Shown here: positions 52,266 through 62,141 of the stretch, one piece after another | Numbering within the stretch: the stretch's first letter is position 1 | Layout: each line of letters begins with the position of its first letter | NCBI GenBank assembly: GCA_900099715.1 | Contig: FMTG01000003.1 | Location: forward strand, 186,001 to 250,000 | Direction of reading: 5' to 3' | DNA from: Ruminococcaceae bacterium YRB3002 | Lineage (GTDB): Bacteria; Bacillota; Clostridia; Saccharofermentanales; Saccharofermentanaceae | Length of the DNA stretch: 64,000 nt | Notes under the pieces: generated by a model | The model's input: only the letters and a program-made list of their open reading frames with translations | Databases searched by the model: none | What the model was told of the DNA's origin: nothing | Made by a program: the position numbers and the translations under genes

Positions 52266-53140
52266 TTTGTCTCCCCTCCCTCGTTACGGTAATCAATATG
52301 CATATTATACTTCTGACTGTATGTAACCCAATTATAGAACTCATCGAATCTGGCGTGTATAGGAAGGTATTCCGTATAGTCCCTGTAACTTGCTTTAAGG
52401 ATAGCCAGTTCATCATTGGGCACGAGCACATCTGTTCCGTTAACCGTTATCTTCCTGACAGGTTCAATTGAACTCTTGTCATATACATGCCTGAGATGAC
52501 AGAAGATACAGACTTTCGCGGCGGTCTCATAGTCATATTTGCTCACCACTTTGTTAAAGGCCCTGTCCAGAGATCCCGCGCTGACAAAGAATGACTTAAG
52601 ACCATAGTAGAACATCTTCACTTTCTGTCCCTTTGATTTACCGGGCATCTTCTTAAGATTGGTATAATAGAGGAACTTCATTATCCTCTTGTCAAAAAGG
52701 CTCAGGTATTCATCCTGGATCTTTCTTATATGGTCTTCATTGTCATCAACGCCGAAGAGATAGAATACATCCAGATGTGTCGTCTCCAGGTCAAGACCTT
52801 TCTTACCTATCCGTATCTGAAAATAAGGATAATCACTGTTTGTATAATTGGACTCGAAGAAGTATTCGGAAGGCAGCTGTTCCTTAAGTGCAGATATCAG
52901 TTTCTGTACGTCAACAATAGGAACACCAACATCAAAATCAGAATCCCAGGGAATAAACCCGTTGTCACGCACAATCCCAAGAAGCGATCCGAACACGACA
53001 CTGTACCTGATGTTGTTATCTACGCAGATCTTATGGAAGACCTTAAAGATGTTCAATATGTCTTTTTTGCAGGCGTTCAGAAGATCATACTGCCTGTCAA
53101 TATATTCATGCATCTCGATCCTGAAATCATTCTCGTTCAT
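52262..53140 (-). CDS. LicD-family phosphotransferase
   Basis: This is a 292-residue protein of the LicD nucleotidyltransferase fold. The diagnostic region is YSVVFGSLLGIVRDNGF followed by IPWDSDFDVG, with the metal-binding Asp residues. LicD of pneumococcus and Haemophilus moves phosphocholine from CDP-choline onto surface glycans, and related proteins handle other phospho-substituents. Here the donor may come from the CTP transferase fusion, whose gene overlaps this one by four bases. GGAG eight bases before the ATG supports the start, which overlaps the flippase gene by 14 bases. Confidence 0.88.
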   Translation of the reverse strand: MNENDFRIEMHEYIDRQYDLLNACKKDILNIFKVFHKICVDNNIRYSVVFGSLLGIVRDNGFIPWDSDFDVGVPIVDVQKLISALKEQLPSEYFFESNYTNSDYPYFQIRIGKKGLDLETTHLDVFYLFGVDDNEDHIRKIQDEYLSLFDKRIMKFLYYTNLKKMPGKSKGQKVKMFYYGLKSFFVSAGSLDRAFNKVVSKYDYETAAKVCIFCHLRHVYDKSSIEPVRKITVNGTDVLVPNDELAILKASYRDYTEYLPIHARFDEFYNWVTYSQKYNMHIDYRNEGGETK

Positions 53141-54611
53141 CTGATTTTCTCCGTTTCAAACCTTTTAGAACACCCCCGGCCTGATCCGTTATATATTTAA
53201 GGCTCGGGTTCTTCGTCAGCAGACTGATAACGTAGTATATGGCAACACCTGATGCTATCTGGAGTACAGTCACAACAACTGAATTAAGCTCAAGTGTGCC
53301 GATCAGCAGCACACATACGCACATGACGATTGCCGACAGCAGATTGGGGAGCAGATCCTCAAGCTGGAACCTGTATGTATAACCCAGGAGTTTCCTGTTG
53401 GGAATACTGTTGACCACTATCTGTATAAGCGTACACACCAGTGCGGAGATGGCGATCTGCATAGGTGACCTGCTCAGGAAAATAAACAGTGCGAGCGTAA
53501 CAAAATAAGCTGACTTCTTGATTATCTCCATCTTCAGATATACATCGCTCCTGCCCATCGCCTTGATAGTCTCACAGTTGCCCACAGCAACTATGTCGAA
53601 CATCGTTGCAATACAGAAGATCTTGATGTAATAAGATGCCTCCATCCACTTCTCGGTCAGCACCAGTCTTACAAAGCCGTCTGATACCGCCAGAAAGCCC
53701 AGCATTGTCGGGAACACGACGAAAGAAGCCACCTGCATGAACCTTCTTGTATACTGGAGCAGTACCGCCTTATCATCCTGTTTCTTGGACAGGAACGGGA
53801 ACAGCACTGCAGATAATGTGCTTGTGATAGTCTGCGACACCGTAGTCGGAAACATCTTTCCCTTAGTGTAGAATGACAGATCAGCCGTGGTATATTTTAT
53901 ACCGATGATCAGAGGATTGATCTCAACATATATTGCAGCGATAAGAGATGAGACAAATATCTTTGATCCGTACTTGAACAGGCTCTTCACTCTGTTGATG
54001 GAAAACTTGAGAACAAAAGGCATATGCGTTACGGCAACAAGTATGACAGTATCGATGCAGGTGTTAGAGACCTGCTGTGCCACAAGAGCCCATGCGCCAA
54101 AACCATTTACAGCCATGGTGATGCCGATCACTGCAGATACAAGAGTACCTCCAAGGGTAGCGAAGAAGAACGTCCTGAACTTCAGATTCGAAGATATATA
54201 GGCGCAGTATACTGATTTGACCGCATATATCGGCAGTGACAATCCCATTGTCCTGATGATCGGAGTCAGCAGAGGTTTTTTGAATAATACTGCTGCCCAC
54301 GGTGCAGTGAAGAACAATAATATGTAGAGTACTACCGATATAACAACAGACAGGATAAGAATACTCGAATAGTCATGAACATCGGCATCCTTCTTCTGTA
54401 TCAGTGCCGTATTAAGTCCGCCTGAGATTATTACATTCGCGAAAGTAAAGAAGATCGCCACTATTCCGACGACGCCGTAATCTGACGGCGTAAGAAGACG
54501 TGCCAGTATGACAGACACGATCAATGATATGGTCTGCGCGATTACGCGCTCCATGAACTTCCAGATCAATCCGGATATAGCCTTCTTCTTCAGGTACGCA
54601 TTCTCTGACAT
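53127..54611 (-). CDS. oligosaccharide flippase (Wzx/MATE-like, polysaccharide biosynthesis)
   Basis: This is a 494-residue membrane protein with about 14 hydrophobic helices of the MOP exporter superfamily (Polysacc_synt_3 type). It begins KKKAISGLIWKFMERV and shows the LARLLTPSDYGVVG segment of this family. It should turn lipid-linked repeat units from the inner to the outer membrane face. It lies three bases after capF. No Wzy polymerase is visible in the window part of the locus. Confidence 0.93.
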   Translation of the reverse strand: MSENAYLKKKAISGLIWKFMERVIAQTISLIVSVILARLLTPSDYGVVGIVAIFFTFANVIISGGLNTALIQKKDADVHDYSSILILSVVISVVLYILLFFTAPWAAVLFKKPLLTPIIRTMGLSLPIYAVKSVYCAYISSNLKFRTFFFATLGGTLVSAVIGITMAVNGFGAWALVAQQVSNTCIDTVILVAVTHMPFVLKFSINRVKSLFKYGSKIFVSSLIAAIYVEINPLIIGIKYTTADLSFYTKGKMFPTTVSQTITSTLSAVLFPFLSKKQDDKAVLLQYTRRFMQVASFVVFPTMLGFLAVSDGFVRLVLTEKWMEASYYIKIFCIATMFDIVAVGNCETIKAMGRSDVYLKMEIIKKSAYFVTLALFIFLSRSPMQIAISALVCTLIQIVVNSIPNRKLLGYTYRFQLEDLLPNLLSAIVMCVCVLLIGTLELNSVVVTVLQIASGVAIYYVISLLTKNPSLKYITDQAGGVLKGLKRRKSDERE

Positions 54612-54614
54612 AGA

Positions 54615-55811
54615 CTATACTTCTTCTCTGAACGTATCCGGATGTCCGGGATCGAATATCTCATTACAGGTCATTACTGTAACGAGGTCCTCTGTATCTG
54701 ACAGGTTGATTATGTTATGAGTCCAGCCCGGGATCATATGGACCGCTTCGATCTTATCGCCGGAGACTTCAAACTCCACCGTCTCTCCGGTATTGATATT
54801 ACGCTCCTGAATGAGTCCATGACCCTTGACAACGATAAAGAGTTCCCACTTGGAATTGTGCCAGTGCTGCCCCTTCGTAATACCGGGCTTGCTGATATTG
54901 ATGGACACCTGACCGCAGTCTTCTGTATGGACAAGTTCCGTAAACGAACCTCTGCCGTCAACATTCATCTTCAGTGCATATTTGATCTTCTCTTTGGGAA
55001 GATAGCTGATATACAGGCTGTACAGCTTTTTCGCGAAAGAACCTGCCGGCATCTTCGGCATCATCAGCGTCCCGGGCTGTGCTTTGAACTCCTCGAGAAG
55101 ATCTACTATCTCACCCAAGGTTACCTTATGGGTTACGGGCACGCAGCAATAACGTCCGTCATCTTTAAGAACTGTCTCAACACCGTCGAACTCACAGTGC
55201 TGTTCCTTGCCTTCAAGCAGGTCATACATTCCCTCAACCAGGTCATCGATATACAGGAGCTCCAGCTCCGTCGACCTGTCATTGACCGTGAACGGCTCAT
55301 CATTTGCCACAGCCCAGCAGAACGTCGATACCGCAGAATTATACTTGGGTCTTGAATGACCCATGAGATTGGGGAATCTGTATACTGCTACCCTGGCACC
55401 AGTCTCTTCAGCATACTCAAAGAACAGGTCTTCTCCCGCCTTCTTGCTCCTGCCGTATTCCGAATCGCCGAACCGTCCCGACAGTGTTGCCTGAATAGAA
55501 GAACTGAGCATGATCGGCGCCTTGTTATCATGTGCCTTCAGGCAGTTAAGAAGCTGACTTGCAAAACCGAAGTTACCCTTCATGAATTCCTCCGGATCCT
55601 TCGGTCTGTTGACACCGGCAAGATTGAAGACAAAATCGCAATCAGTACAGAACCTGTCCAGATCTTCTGCCGAAGAATCAATATCATACTCATAGATCTC
55701 TTCGATGGAAATGCCCGGTCTTGTATTATTCTTTCCGTCTTTGATATTCCTGAGATTGTTTACCAGCGAAGTTCCAACCATTCCTTTGGCGCCGGTTACG
55801 AGGATCTTCAT
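54615..55811 (-). CDS. capF: CapF: UDP-FucNAc pathway reductase/3-epimerase
   Basis: This is a 398-residue bifunctional enzyme of UDP-N-acetyl-L-fucosamine synthesis. The N-terminal short-chain dehydrogenase part (about 1-250) shows GAKGMVGTSLV and YGRSKKAGE. The C-terminal part (about 270-398) is a cupin (GQHWHNSKWELFIVVKGHG). In Staphylococcus the cupin part epimerises C3 of the CapE product and the other part reduces C4. The ATG at 55811 has GGAGG eight bases upstream and overlaps the capG stop (ATGA). A start five codons earlier is less likely. Confidence 0.93.
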   Translation of the reverse strand: MKILVTGAKGMVGTSLVNNLRNIKDGKNNTRPGISIEEIYEYDIDSSAEDLDRFCTDCDFVFNLAGVNRPKDPEEFMKGNFGFASQLLNCLKAHDNKAPIMLSSSIQATLSGRFGDSEYGRSKKAGEDLFFEYAEETGARVAVYRFPNLMGHSRPKYNSAVSTFCWAVANDEPFTVNDRSTELELLYIDDLVEGMYDLLEGKEQHCEFDGVETVLKDDGRYCCVPVTHKVTLGEIVDLLEEFKAQPGTLMMPKMPAGSFAKKLYSLYISYLPKEKIKYALKMNVDGRGSFTELVHTEDCGQVSINISKPGITKGQHWHNSKWELFIVVKGHGLIQERNINTGETVEFEVSGDKIEAVHMIPGWTHNIINLSDTEDLVTVMTCNEIFDPGHPDTFREEV

Positions 55812-56971
55812 GAATCCTTCCTCCATACCATTTTATTGACTACACCCACATAGGACTGGATTATCTTGACTACCTTGTCTGACACATTCTCGTCAACATA
55901 GTCAGGAACAGGAATACCGTTATCACCGTTTGCCACCATCTCAACGGCTGTATCTACCGCCTGCAGAAGTCCGGTCGTATCAATGCCGGAAAGTATAAAA
56001 CAGCCCTTATCAAGCGCCTCAGGACGCTCCGTTGATGTTCTGATACATACCGCAGGGAACGGCTTTCCAACAGACGTAAAGAATGATGACTCTTCCGGAA
56101 GCGTTCCGGAATCGGACACCACTGCGAAAGCATTCATCTGCAGACAGTTATAGTCATGAAATCCCAGAGGTTCATGCTGTATAACGCGCTTATCAAGTTC
56201 AAACCCCGATGCTTCCAGTCTCTTTCTGGAACGGGGATGACATGAATACAGTATCGGCATATCGTACTTCTCTGCCATCCTGTTGATAGCTGTAAAGAGT
56301 GACATGAAATTCTTCTCCGTATCGATATTCTCCTCCCTGTGTGCGGACAGAAGAATGTACTTGCCTTTCTCAAGGCCAAGTCTGGAATGAACATCAGATG
56401 CCTCGATCTTACCGAGATTCATGCGGAGCACTTCTGCCATAGGCGAACCTGTGACATATGTCCTCTCCTTGGGAAGACCGCAGTCTGCAAGATAGCGGCG
56501 TGCGTGCTCGGAATATGCAAGATTGACATCTGAGATGATATCGACGATACGGCGGTTCGTCTCTTCAGGAAGACACTCATCCTTGCATCTGTTGCCCGCT
56601 TCCATATGGAAGATCGGGATGTGAAGTCTCTTGGCACCGATCACTGACAGACAACTGTTGGTATCACCGAGAACAAGCACTGCATCCGGCTCAAGAGCAA
56701 CCATTGCCTTGTAACTCTCTGCTATGATATTGCCCATTGTCTCACCAAGGTCGTTACCCACCGCATTGAGATATATGTCAGGATCATCAAGTTCCAGATC
56801 CTTGAAGAATACCCCGTTCAGATTGTAATCATAGTTCTGGCCCGTATGCACGAGAATGGTGTCAAAGTACTTTCTGCACTTCTTGATCACCGCTGCAAGG
56901 CGGATGATCTCAGGGCGCGTGCCTACGATTATCATCAGTTTGATCTTTCCGTTATTCTTCCAGTCTGCCAT
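55808..56971 (-). CDS. capG: CapG/WecB-type UDP-sugar 2-epimerase
   Basis: This is a 387-residue non-hydrolysing UDP-GlcNAc 2-epimerase family enzyme (GTRPEIIRLAAVIKKC at the start, HMEAGNRCKDECLPEETNRR, then SDSGTLPEESSF). Between CapE and CapF genes it is best read as CapG (FnlC), which makes UDP-L-FucNAc from the CapF product. Its ATG overlaps the capE stop by one base. The order here is E-G-F rather than the staphylococcal E-F-G. Confidence 0.92.
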   Translation of the reverse strand: MADWKNNGKIKLMIIVGTRPEIIRLAAVIKKCRKYFDTILVHTGQNYDYNLNGVFFKDLELDDPDIYLNAVGNDLGETMGNIIAESYKAMVALEPDAVLVLGDTNSCLSVIGAKRLHIPIFHMEAGNRCKDECLPEETNRRIVDIISDVNLAYSEHARRYLADCGLPKERTYVTGSPMAEVLRMNLGKIEASDVHSRLGLEKGKYILLSAHREENIDTEKNFMSLFTAINRMAEKYDMPILYSCHPRSRKRLEASGFELDKRVIQHEPLGFHDYNCLQMNAFAVVSDSGTLPEESSFFTSVGKPFPAVCIRTSTERPEALDKGCFILSGIDTTGLLQAVDTAVEMVANGDNGIPVPDYVDENVSDKVVKIIQSYVGVVNKMVWRKDS

Positions 56972-58008
56972 TATATTGCTCCTAACTGTTCCTTAACATA
57001 ATCCGTTGTCATTATCTTATTCACTACGCCGTCAACATCGAGCAGATTCGTGTTGTGTGATGTATAGGATTCTTCAGCCTCAGTCTGAACCTGACCTTCT
57101 ACAAAGAACTTATCGTAATTCAGATCCCTGTTATCGGCAGCTACTCTGAAATACTGCCCCATATCCTCAGACCTCAGTCTCTCTTCTCTTGTCATCAGTG
57201 TCTCATAGAGTTTCTCTCCGTGACGTGTACCGATGATCTTCGTTCCCGTATCACCAAAGAGTTTCTGTACACCCTTGGCAAGATCTCCGATTGTGGATGC
57301 ATCTGCCTTCTGGATGAACAGGTCACCGGGATTTGCATTATTGAAAGCAAAGCGGACAAGTTCAACCGCCTCATCAAGATTCATCAGGAATCTCGTCATC
57401 TCCGGATTGGTGATCGTGATCGGTGATCCTGCCTTGATCTGATCTATGAAGAGCGGTATGACCGATCCCCTGGAACACATAACGTTACCGTAACGCGTAC
57501 AGCAGATAACTGTCCCGCCGCGCTCCGCTGCAACTCTCGCATTTGCATATATAACATGCTCCATCATGGCCTTGCTGATACCCATCGCATTGATGGGATA
57601 CGCCGCCTTATCTGTTGACAGACATACAACTCTCTTAACGCCTGCATCGATGGCTGCGTGAAGGACATTATCAGTTCCCTCGACATTCGTCTTAACAGCC
57701 TGCATCGGGAAGAACTCGCATGACGGCACCTGCTTCAGTGCTGCAGCATGGAAAATATAATCAACCCCGGGCATCGCATCTGCGACTGATCTGGGATCCC
57801 TTACATCACCGATATAGAACTTGACCTTGCCTGCAGAATCAGGATGCTTGGCCTGCAGTTCATGTCTCATATCATCCTGCTTCTTCTCATCTCTTGAGAA
57901 GATACGGATCTGACCCACATCGGTATCAAGAAAATGCTTCAGCACAGTGGAACCAAATGAACCCGTTCCTCCTGTTATCATCAGCGTCGCGCCGTTAAAT
58001 TCGCTCAT
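56971..58008 (-). CDS. capE: CapE: UDP-GlcNAc 4,6-dehydratase (5-inverting)
   Basis: This is a 345-residue dehydratase that starts UDP-FucNAc synthesis. It has the NAD(P) loop TGGTGSFGST, and MGISK (M-x3-K) in place of the usual Y-x3-K, a substitution reported for CapE. The chain then follows the FnlA/CapE pattern (GTRHGEKLYETLMTREE). The ATG at 58008 has GGAGG seven bases upstream. An earlier start would add 13 residues without a ribosome site. A 35-base gap separates it from the glycosyltransferase upstream. Confidence 0.94.
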   Translation of the reverse strand: MSEFNGATLMITGGTGSFGSTVLKHFLDTDVGQIRIFSRDEKKQDDMRHELQAKHPDSAGKVKFYIGDVRDPRSVADAMPGVDYIFHAAALKQVPSCEFFPMQAVKTNVEGTDNVLHAAIDAGVKRVVCLSTDKAAYPINAMGISKAMMEHVIYANARVAAERGGTVICCTRYGNVMCSRGSVIPLFIDQIKAGSPITITNPEMTRFLMNLDEAVELVRFAFNNANPGDLFIQKADASTIGDLAKGVQKLFGDTGTKIIGTRHGEKLYETLMTREERLRSEDMGQYFRVAADNRDLNYDKFFVEGQVQTEAEESYTSHNTNLLDVDGVVNKIMTTDYVKEQLGAI

Positions 58009-58043
58009 GTTGCATCCTCCTTCGATACTCTTCGTAGATTTTA

Positions 58044-59249
58044 TCACACCTGATATTCCATTTTGGTGTCAAACAGGTGTAAATACTCGTTATATTTCGC
58101 GTTGTGATCAAAGCTTTCAGCCCTTCTGACACAGTCTTCTTCACTGAAAGGCTTCTCTTCGCATATCTTCCTTATCTGCTCTTCGAGTCCGTCAATATCA
58201 TCGACATCAACAACTGCCCCCGAATGCTCATCAGGTATCTCGGGACTGCCTCCTGTCCTGAACGTCAGAACAGGGGTCCCGCATGCTATTGCCTCCATAT
58301 TCACTGACGGATAATTCTCTTCCCTTGTGGTGTTAACAAACAGATCCGCAGATGAGTATATCTCAGCAAGTTCATGCTGGTCAGAAGTCCTGTGGATCGT
58401 GATGATATTGTCCGGCAGTGTCTTATCGACTTCTTCATTTGTACCTACGAGTACGATCTGATATCTGTCATCCAGCCGCACCGCAAGTTTGATAAAGACG
58501 TCGATCCCTTTGCGTTGTTCCCAGATGGAAGCGACACCCAGTATTACATACCTGCCCTCCAGTTTATTACGGCGGCGCCAGTCACCACTGCACGGCTTAA
58601 ATACATTCAGGTCTATCCCGTTGTTGATAACCCTGACGGGATAATCCTTCAGGTAGGACTGCTTCACCAGGCCTGCAAGCCATTCCGACGGGGTTACTAT
58701 GGTCATGTCCTGAACACCTGTAAACCATTCGCGCTTGAGATTCCACATTTTACGTGTGCGGTCCACTTTCGAAGAGGGGTATACATGTATCTGAGGACAG
58801 TCATGGCATCCCGTCCTCCACTTATCACATCCTGCAATGACGAAGTGAGGGCACTGCCCCGTAAATGACCAGCAGTCGTGAAGAGTCCATACTACCCTCT
58901 TGTTGTTCTTCTTAATGTACTTGAACAGCATCGGCAGATTGATATAACAGTTGTGCAGGTTATGAAGATGGATGATATCGGGATCAAACGTCCTTACCTT
59001 GCGCAGAAAATTCCATGTGGATAAGACCGAACCGCATCCGTTGTAACCTGTATACTTGCACATCAGCTTATGGATATTATGGGTGATCTTATTCCCGATA
59101 TAGATGTGCTCGCCGCCTCTGTCCAGGTCTCTTCTTGCATAATAGCAGCAGACTGCTTCATGGCCGTTCTCTCTGGCCAGACCGGCAATGTGGCACATTA
59201 TGCTTCCGGTACTTCCGAAGTTGACTGTATTGATCTCAAGTATCTTCAT
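58044..59249 (-). CDS. GT4-family glycosyltransferase
   Basis: This is a 401-residue GT-B retaining glycosyltransferase. It opens MKILEINTVNFGSTGSIM, has a WTLHDCWSFTGQCPHF segment seen in WcaF/colanic-type transferases with a Cys cluster around it (CDKWRTGCHDCPQ), and the C-terminal EENYPSVNMEAIACG donor motif (E-x7-E). It probably adds one sugar of the surface repeat. Its start overlaps the GT2 stop by four bases (ATGA). Confidence 0.92.
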   Translation of the reverse strand: MKILEINTVNFGSTGSIMCHIAGLARENGHEAVCCYYARRDLDRGGEHIYIGNKITHNIHKLMCKYTGYNGCGSVLSTWNFLRKVRTFDPDIIHLHNLHNCYINLPMLFKYIKKNNKRVVWTLHDCWSFTGQCPHFVIAGCDKWRTGCHDCPQIHVYPSSKVDRTRKMWNLKREWFTGVQDMTIVTPSEWLAGLVKQSYLKDYPVRVINNGIDLNVFKPCSGDWRRRNKLEGRYVILGVASIWEQRKGIDVFIKLAVRLDDRYQIVLVGTNEEVDKTLPDNIITIHRTSDQHELAEIYSSADLFVNTTREENYPSVNMEAIACGTPVLTFRTGGSPEIPDEHSGAVVDVDDIDGLEEQIRKICEEKPFSEEDCVRRAESFDHNAKYNEYLHLFDTKMEYQV

Positions 59250-60070
59250 GATGCATTCTTCCTTACAGCCACTTTGAACATTGATTCACGCAGCCAGTTC
59301 GGCGCCAGTGAAGAAGCACCTCTGATCATCACGCTCGATATATACTGAGACCCGGAGATAAACCCTTTGTCCTTCATGAATCTGAACAGTGCTTTCTGAC
59401 TCTTCGCATACTTAAGGCCTGAACGCCTCCTGTACATATCAGATCCTGCCCTCATCCACAGAAGCGGTTCCTGAATGTTGTATCCCTCAGAGCCGTTCAG
59501 GAGCATACGGATCCACAGATAATAATCCTCCAGCAGATAGAAGTCCTGATACCCTCCTGCTGACTCAACGGCAGTCTTACTGTACATCACACACGGGTGA
59601 TTGAATGGATTCCTCTTCTTCGCGAAAACCATGATCTCCTCATGTGTCTCAGGAGGAACTCTTCTCGTATCTACCACATCCGGAGATACTGTAAACTCCT
59701 CAACTATCCCTGAACAGACCGAGACTTCAGGATGGGATTCAAAGACATTAAGCTGTCTCTCACATCTGTCAGGTCTGCTGATATCATCCGAATCCATGCG
59801 TGCCACGAGTTCATTCACGCAGTGCTTTATCCCGATATTGAGCGCATTGCCAAGGCCGCCGTTCTTCTCAAGTCTAACTACGTGAAGATCACTGTGCTCA
59901 CGTTCCATCTGTCCGATAACCTCATCGAGTTCAGGCGTCAAAGGGCCATCGCAGACCAGGACAAAGTCATCTGTCGGAACAGTCTGTGACCATATGCTGT
60001 TCATGGCGCATCTCAGCTGATCCGCCTTCTCTTTATGGTAAACGCTCATCAGAACAGAATAGCTTTCCAT
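59246..60070 (-). CDS. GT2-family glycosyltransferase
   Basis: This is a 274-residue GT-A inverting glycosyltransferase. It has the nucleotide-binding start YSVLMSVYHKEKADQLRCAM, NGGLGNALNIGIKHC and the metal motif in ARMDSDD. The C-terminal third is basic and may touch the membrane. It is spaced five bases from the LicD gene upstream and coupled to the GT4 gene downstream. The sugar added is unknown. Confidence 0.92.
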   Translation of the reverse strand: MESYSVLMSVYHKEKADQLRCAMNSIWSQTVPTDDFVLVCDGPLTPELDEVIGQMEREHSDLHVVRLEKNGGLGNALNIGIKHCVNELVARMDSDDISRPDRCERQLNVFESHPEVSVCSGIVEEFTVSPDVVDTRRVPPETHEEIMVFAKKRNPFNHPCVMYSKTAVESAGGYQDFYLLEDYYLWIRMLLNGSEGYNIQEPLLWMRAGSDMYRRRSGLKYAKSQKALFRFMKDKGFISGSQYISSVMIRGASSLAPNWLRESMFKVAVRKNAS

Positions 60071-60075
60071 GATCT

Positions 60076-60870
60076 TTACTTCCAGTTCATCTTCGGCAGG
60101 TGCTTATAGCACTGCTTGTCTTCGGGAGGCAGCTGCATATAATCGCCATATGCGGCAACCAGACTCCCGTCTGTCCCGGGTGCCCAGAACTCTGTATCCT
60201 CAAATCTTACACGCCTCAAAGGGATTATATCATCCCTTCTGACAACTTCTCTGGGACCGTATCCCCACACAAGAATACCAACCTTCTCGGAAGAGTCAAA
60301 GTCATACCTGGAGGCATGCTTTATTGCACGACCGGTAATATAATGCTCTATCGGGAACAGCTTGTAGAATGCCTTTATCAGAGTAATGACTATCCTGCTG
60401 CTCAATGCTCTCTGGGACGGATCATCAAGCGTTGCCGCCACCTGCATCACATAGTAAAAGCGCATGAACCTGATCCTGTTTCTTATCTTGCGGTCTCCCG
60501 AAGGAAGGCCGTCCATAGGGAATACATCGATATTGACACCCAGCTGGATCCCGAATCCGCCGTTCTCGTGAAGTTCAGTTCTCGGGTCGTAGACTTTCGA
60601 GAAGGGGCATAAACATTCATTATCTTCAGTCCATGTCATGAGAGCACAATCCTCAGCTTCGAAAGTCTGGAGAAATCTCTCATAATCAGGTCTTGGCATG
60701 CATATATCTATATCGTCATCCCACGGTATAAATCCACCGTGTCTCAAAGCTCCGAGATATGTCCCGTAGTAGATGAAATAACGGATCCCGTTACCGTCAC
60801 AGAACGCTGCAACTTTCTTGAGTATCTCCAGCTGAAGTATCTTGGCTTCATCGATCGCAATATCTCTCAT
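60076..60870 (-). CDS. LicD-family phosphotransferase
   Basis: This is a 264-residue stand-alone LicD protein with the full family block YFIYYGTYLGALRHGGF then IPWDDDIDICMPRPDYE (DDDID metal motif), followed by the NIDVFPMDG motif. It is the second of three LicD modules in the locus and differs clearly from the one at 52262-53140, so it probably modifies a different position. Its ATG overlaps the upstream glycosyltransferase stop by one base. Confidence 0.92.
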   Translation of the reverse strand: MRDIAIDEAKILQLEILKKVAAFCDGNGIRYFIYYGTYLGALRHGGFIPWDDDIDICMPRPDYERFLQTFEAEDCALMTWTEDNECLCPFSKVYDPRTELHENGGFGIQLGVNIDVFPMDGLPSGDRKIRNRIRFMRFYYVMQVAATLDDPSQRALSSRIVITLIKAFYKLFPIEHYITGRAIKHASRYDFDSSEKVGILVWGYGPREVVRRDDIIPLRRVRFEDTEFWAPGTDGSLVAAYGDYMQLPPEDKQCYKHLPKMNWK

Positions 60871-62141
60871 CAGTTATCCTCACTCCCGTTCAGCAGTTCG
60901 ATCGATGTATCTACAACCATGTCTGGTGTGGCATCATCGTAGGCTTCGCGTACCAGATCAAAATCAACGCGCTTTCCCCTGTTCTCATACATCCAGTCTC
61001 TGATCTTCTCACACTCGTTTTCATCAATCTTATCCTGACGGACAAACAGAACGAGCGGATACTTCTTAAGCAGACCATATGACAGTTCATCCTCCGAGAA
61101 GTAGAAATACAGTATCGGATAACCCGACGCCACACTCTCGAAGATCTTACTGGATACTATCTCCCTGTTTTTGTTTGCCAGGATTATGGTAATATCTGCC
61201 GTTGCGTAATAGCGGTCTGCAAGTTCCTTACTTACCCTGCCATAGAATCTGATGCTTTCCGGATGCTCTGACGCCGCTCTCCTGACGTCTTCCACAGCAT
61301 TACCGGAAGCAAACACATGAAGGCTCACATCAGGATCCCTGTCGGCGATCGTCCCGAATACTGTGAGCATCGCTTGAGGAGGTCTCATCTGATGATTGAT
61401 CTCACCCTGGTATATCGCATTGATCACTGCCGGAGATGTCAGAGGTTCAGGTGTCACCGCCGGTTTCTTCACTACGAGAGGATGCTCCACACGGAGAATA
61501 TTCTCCCTCTGATGCTTCGCGAAATAAGGTCCCCAGTTGTCTATGTAATATATTTTAGCTGCATGATCGAAGACATCCTTCTCGAACTTCTCCGCATGAC
61601 TCCGCTTAAGTTTGTGCGCCCACGTGAAACGGAAATAATCCCTGCTCTCGCTGTATCTGTCGTAGAGGACCGGGAAGAATGGTATTCCGTATTTCCTGCA
61701 GAACAGGGAACCTCCCTTAAGTCCCTCAACAGGCAGTATAAACGAGAATACGGCATCGATCCGTGTCCCTTGTTCTTTGAGTTCCTCAAGTTTTCTCTGA
61801 TAAGATCTTGCAAGTCCCTCATCCATTCCGCTCCTTGCCAGGAGTTTACGCATGGCCCAGTATGACTTGACCGTAAGATAAGTCATCTTTCCTGTGATCT
61901 TACTTCTGTCTGCTTCATCAGCCTTGATGATGTCAATGTTCCTTTTACTCGTTACACGATAGATATGCTGTCCGTCAAAATCTTCTGTTGTCTCTTTGCC
62001 ATCCGGCGAAGTACTGACAACATAAACATTAACACCCCTGCTCACAAAACAGTTTGCTATCTCACGTACGCAATTGCCGACCGCCGAGAAGTTGGGATAA
62101 TACCCGCCAACGAGAAGTACAACATTCAGATCCTTACTCAT
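60870..62141 (-). CDS. GT4-like glycosyltransferase
   Basis: This is a 423-residue GT-B-type glycosyltransferase. The N-terminal lobe starts VVLLVGGYYPNFSAVGNCV, and the C-terminal lobe has the donor-site stretch NREIVSSKIFESVASGYPI. I chose the ATG at 62141, which overlaps the upstream stop (ATGA). A start 30 codons earlier lies in the end of the LicD-GT4 gene and is unlikely. The donor and acceptor are unknown. Confidence 0.85.
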   Translation of the reverse strand: MSKDLNVVLLVGGYYPNFSAVGNCVREIANCFVSRGVNVYVVSTSPDGKETTEDFDGQHIYRVTSKRNIDIIKADEADRSKITGKMTYLTVKSYWAMRKLLARSGMDEGLARSYQRKLEELKEQGTRIDAVFSFILPVEGLKGGSLFCRKYGIPFFPVLYDRYSESRDYFRFTWAHKLKRSHAEKFEKDVFDHAAKIYYIDNWGPYFAKHQRENILRVEHPLVVKKPAVTPEPLTSPAVINAIYQGEINHQMRPPQAMLTVFGTIADRDPDVSLHVFASGNAVEDVRRAASEHPESIRFYGRVSKELADRYYATADITIILANKNREIVSSKIFESVASGYPILYFYFSEDELSYGLLKKYPLVLFVRQDKIDENECEKIRDWMYENRGKRVDFDLVREAYDDATPDMVVDTSIELLNGSEDN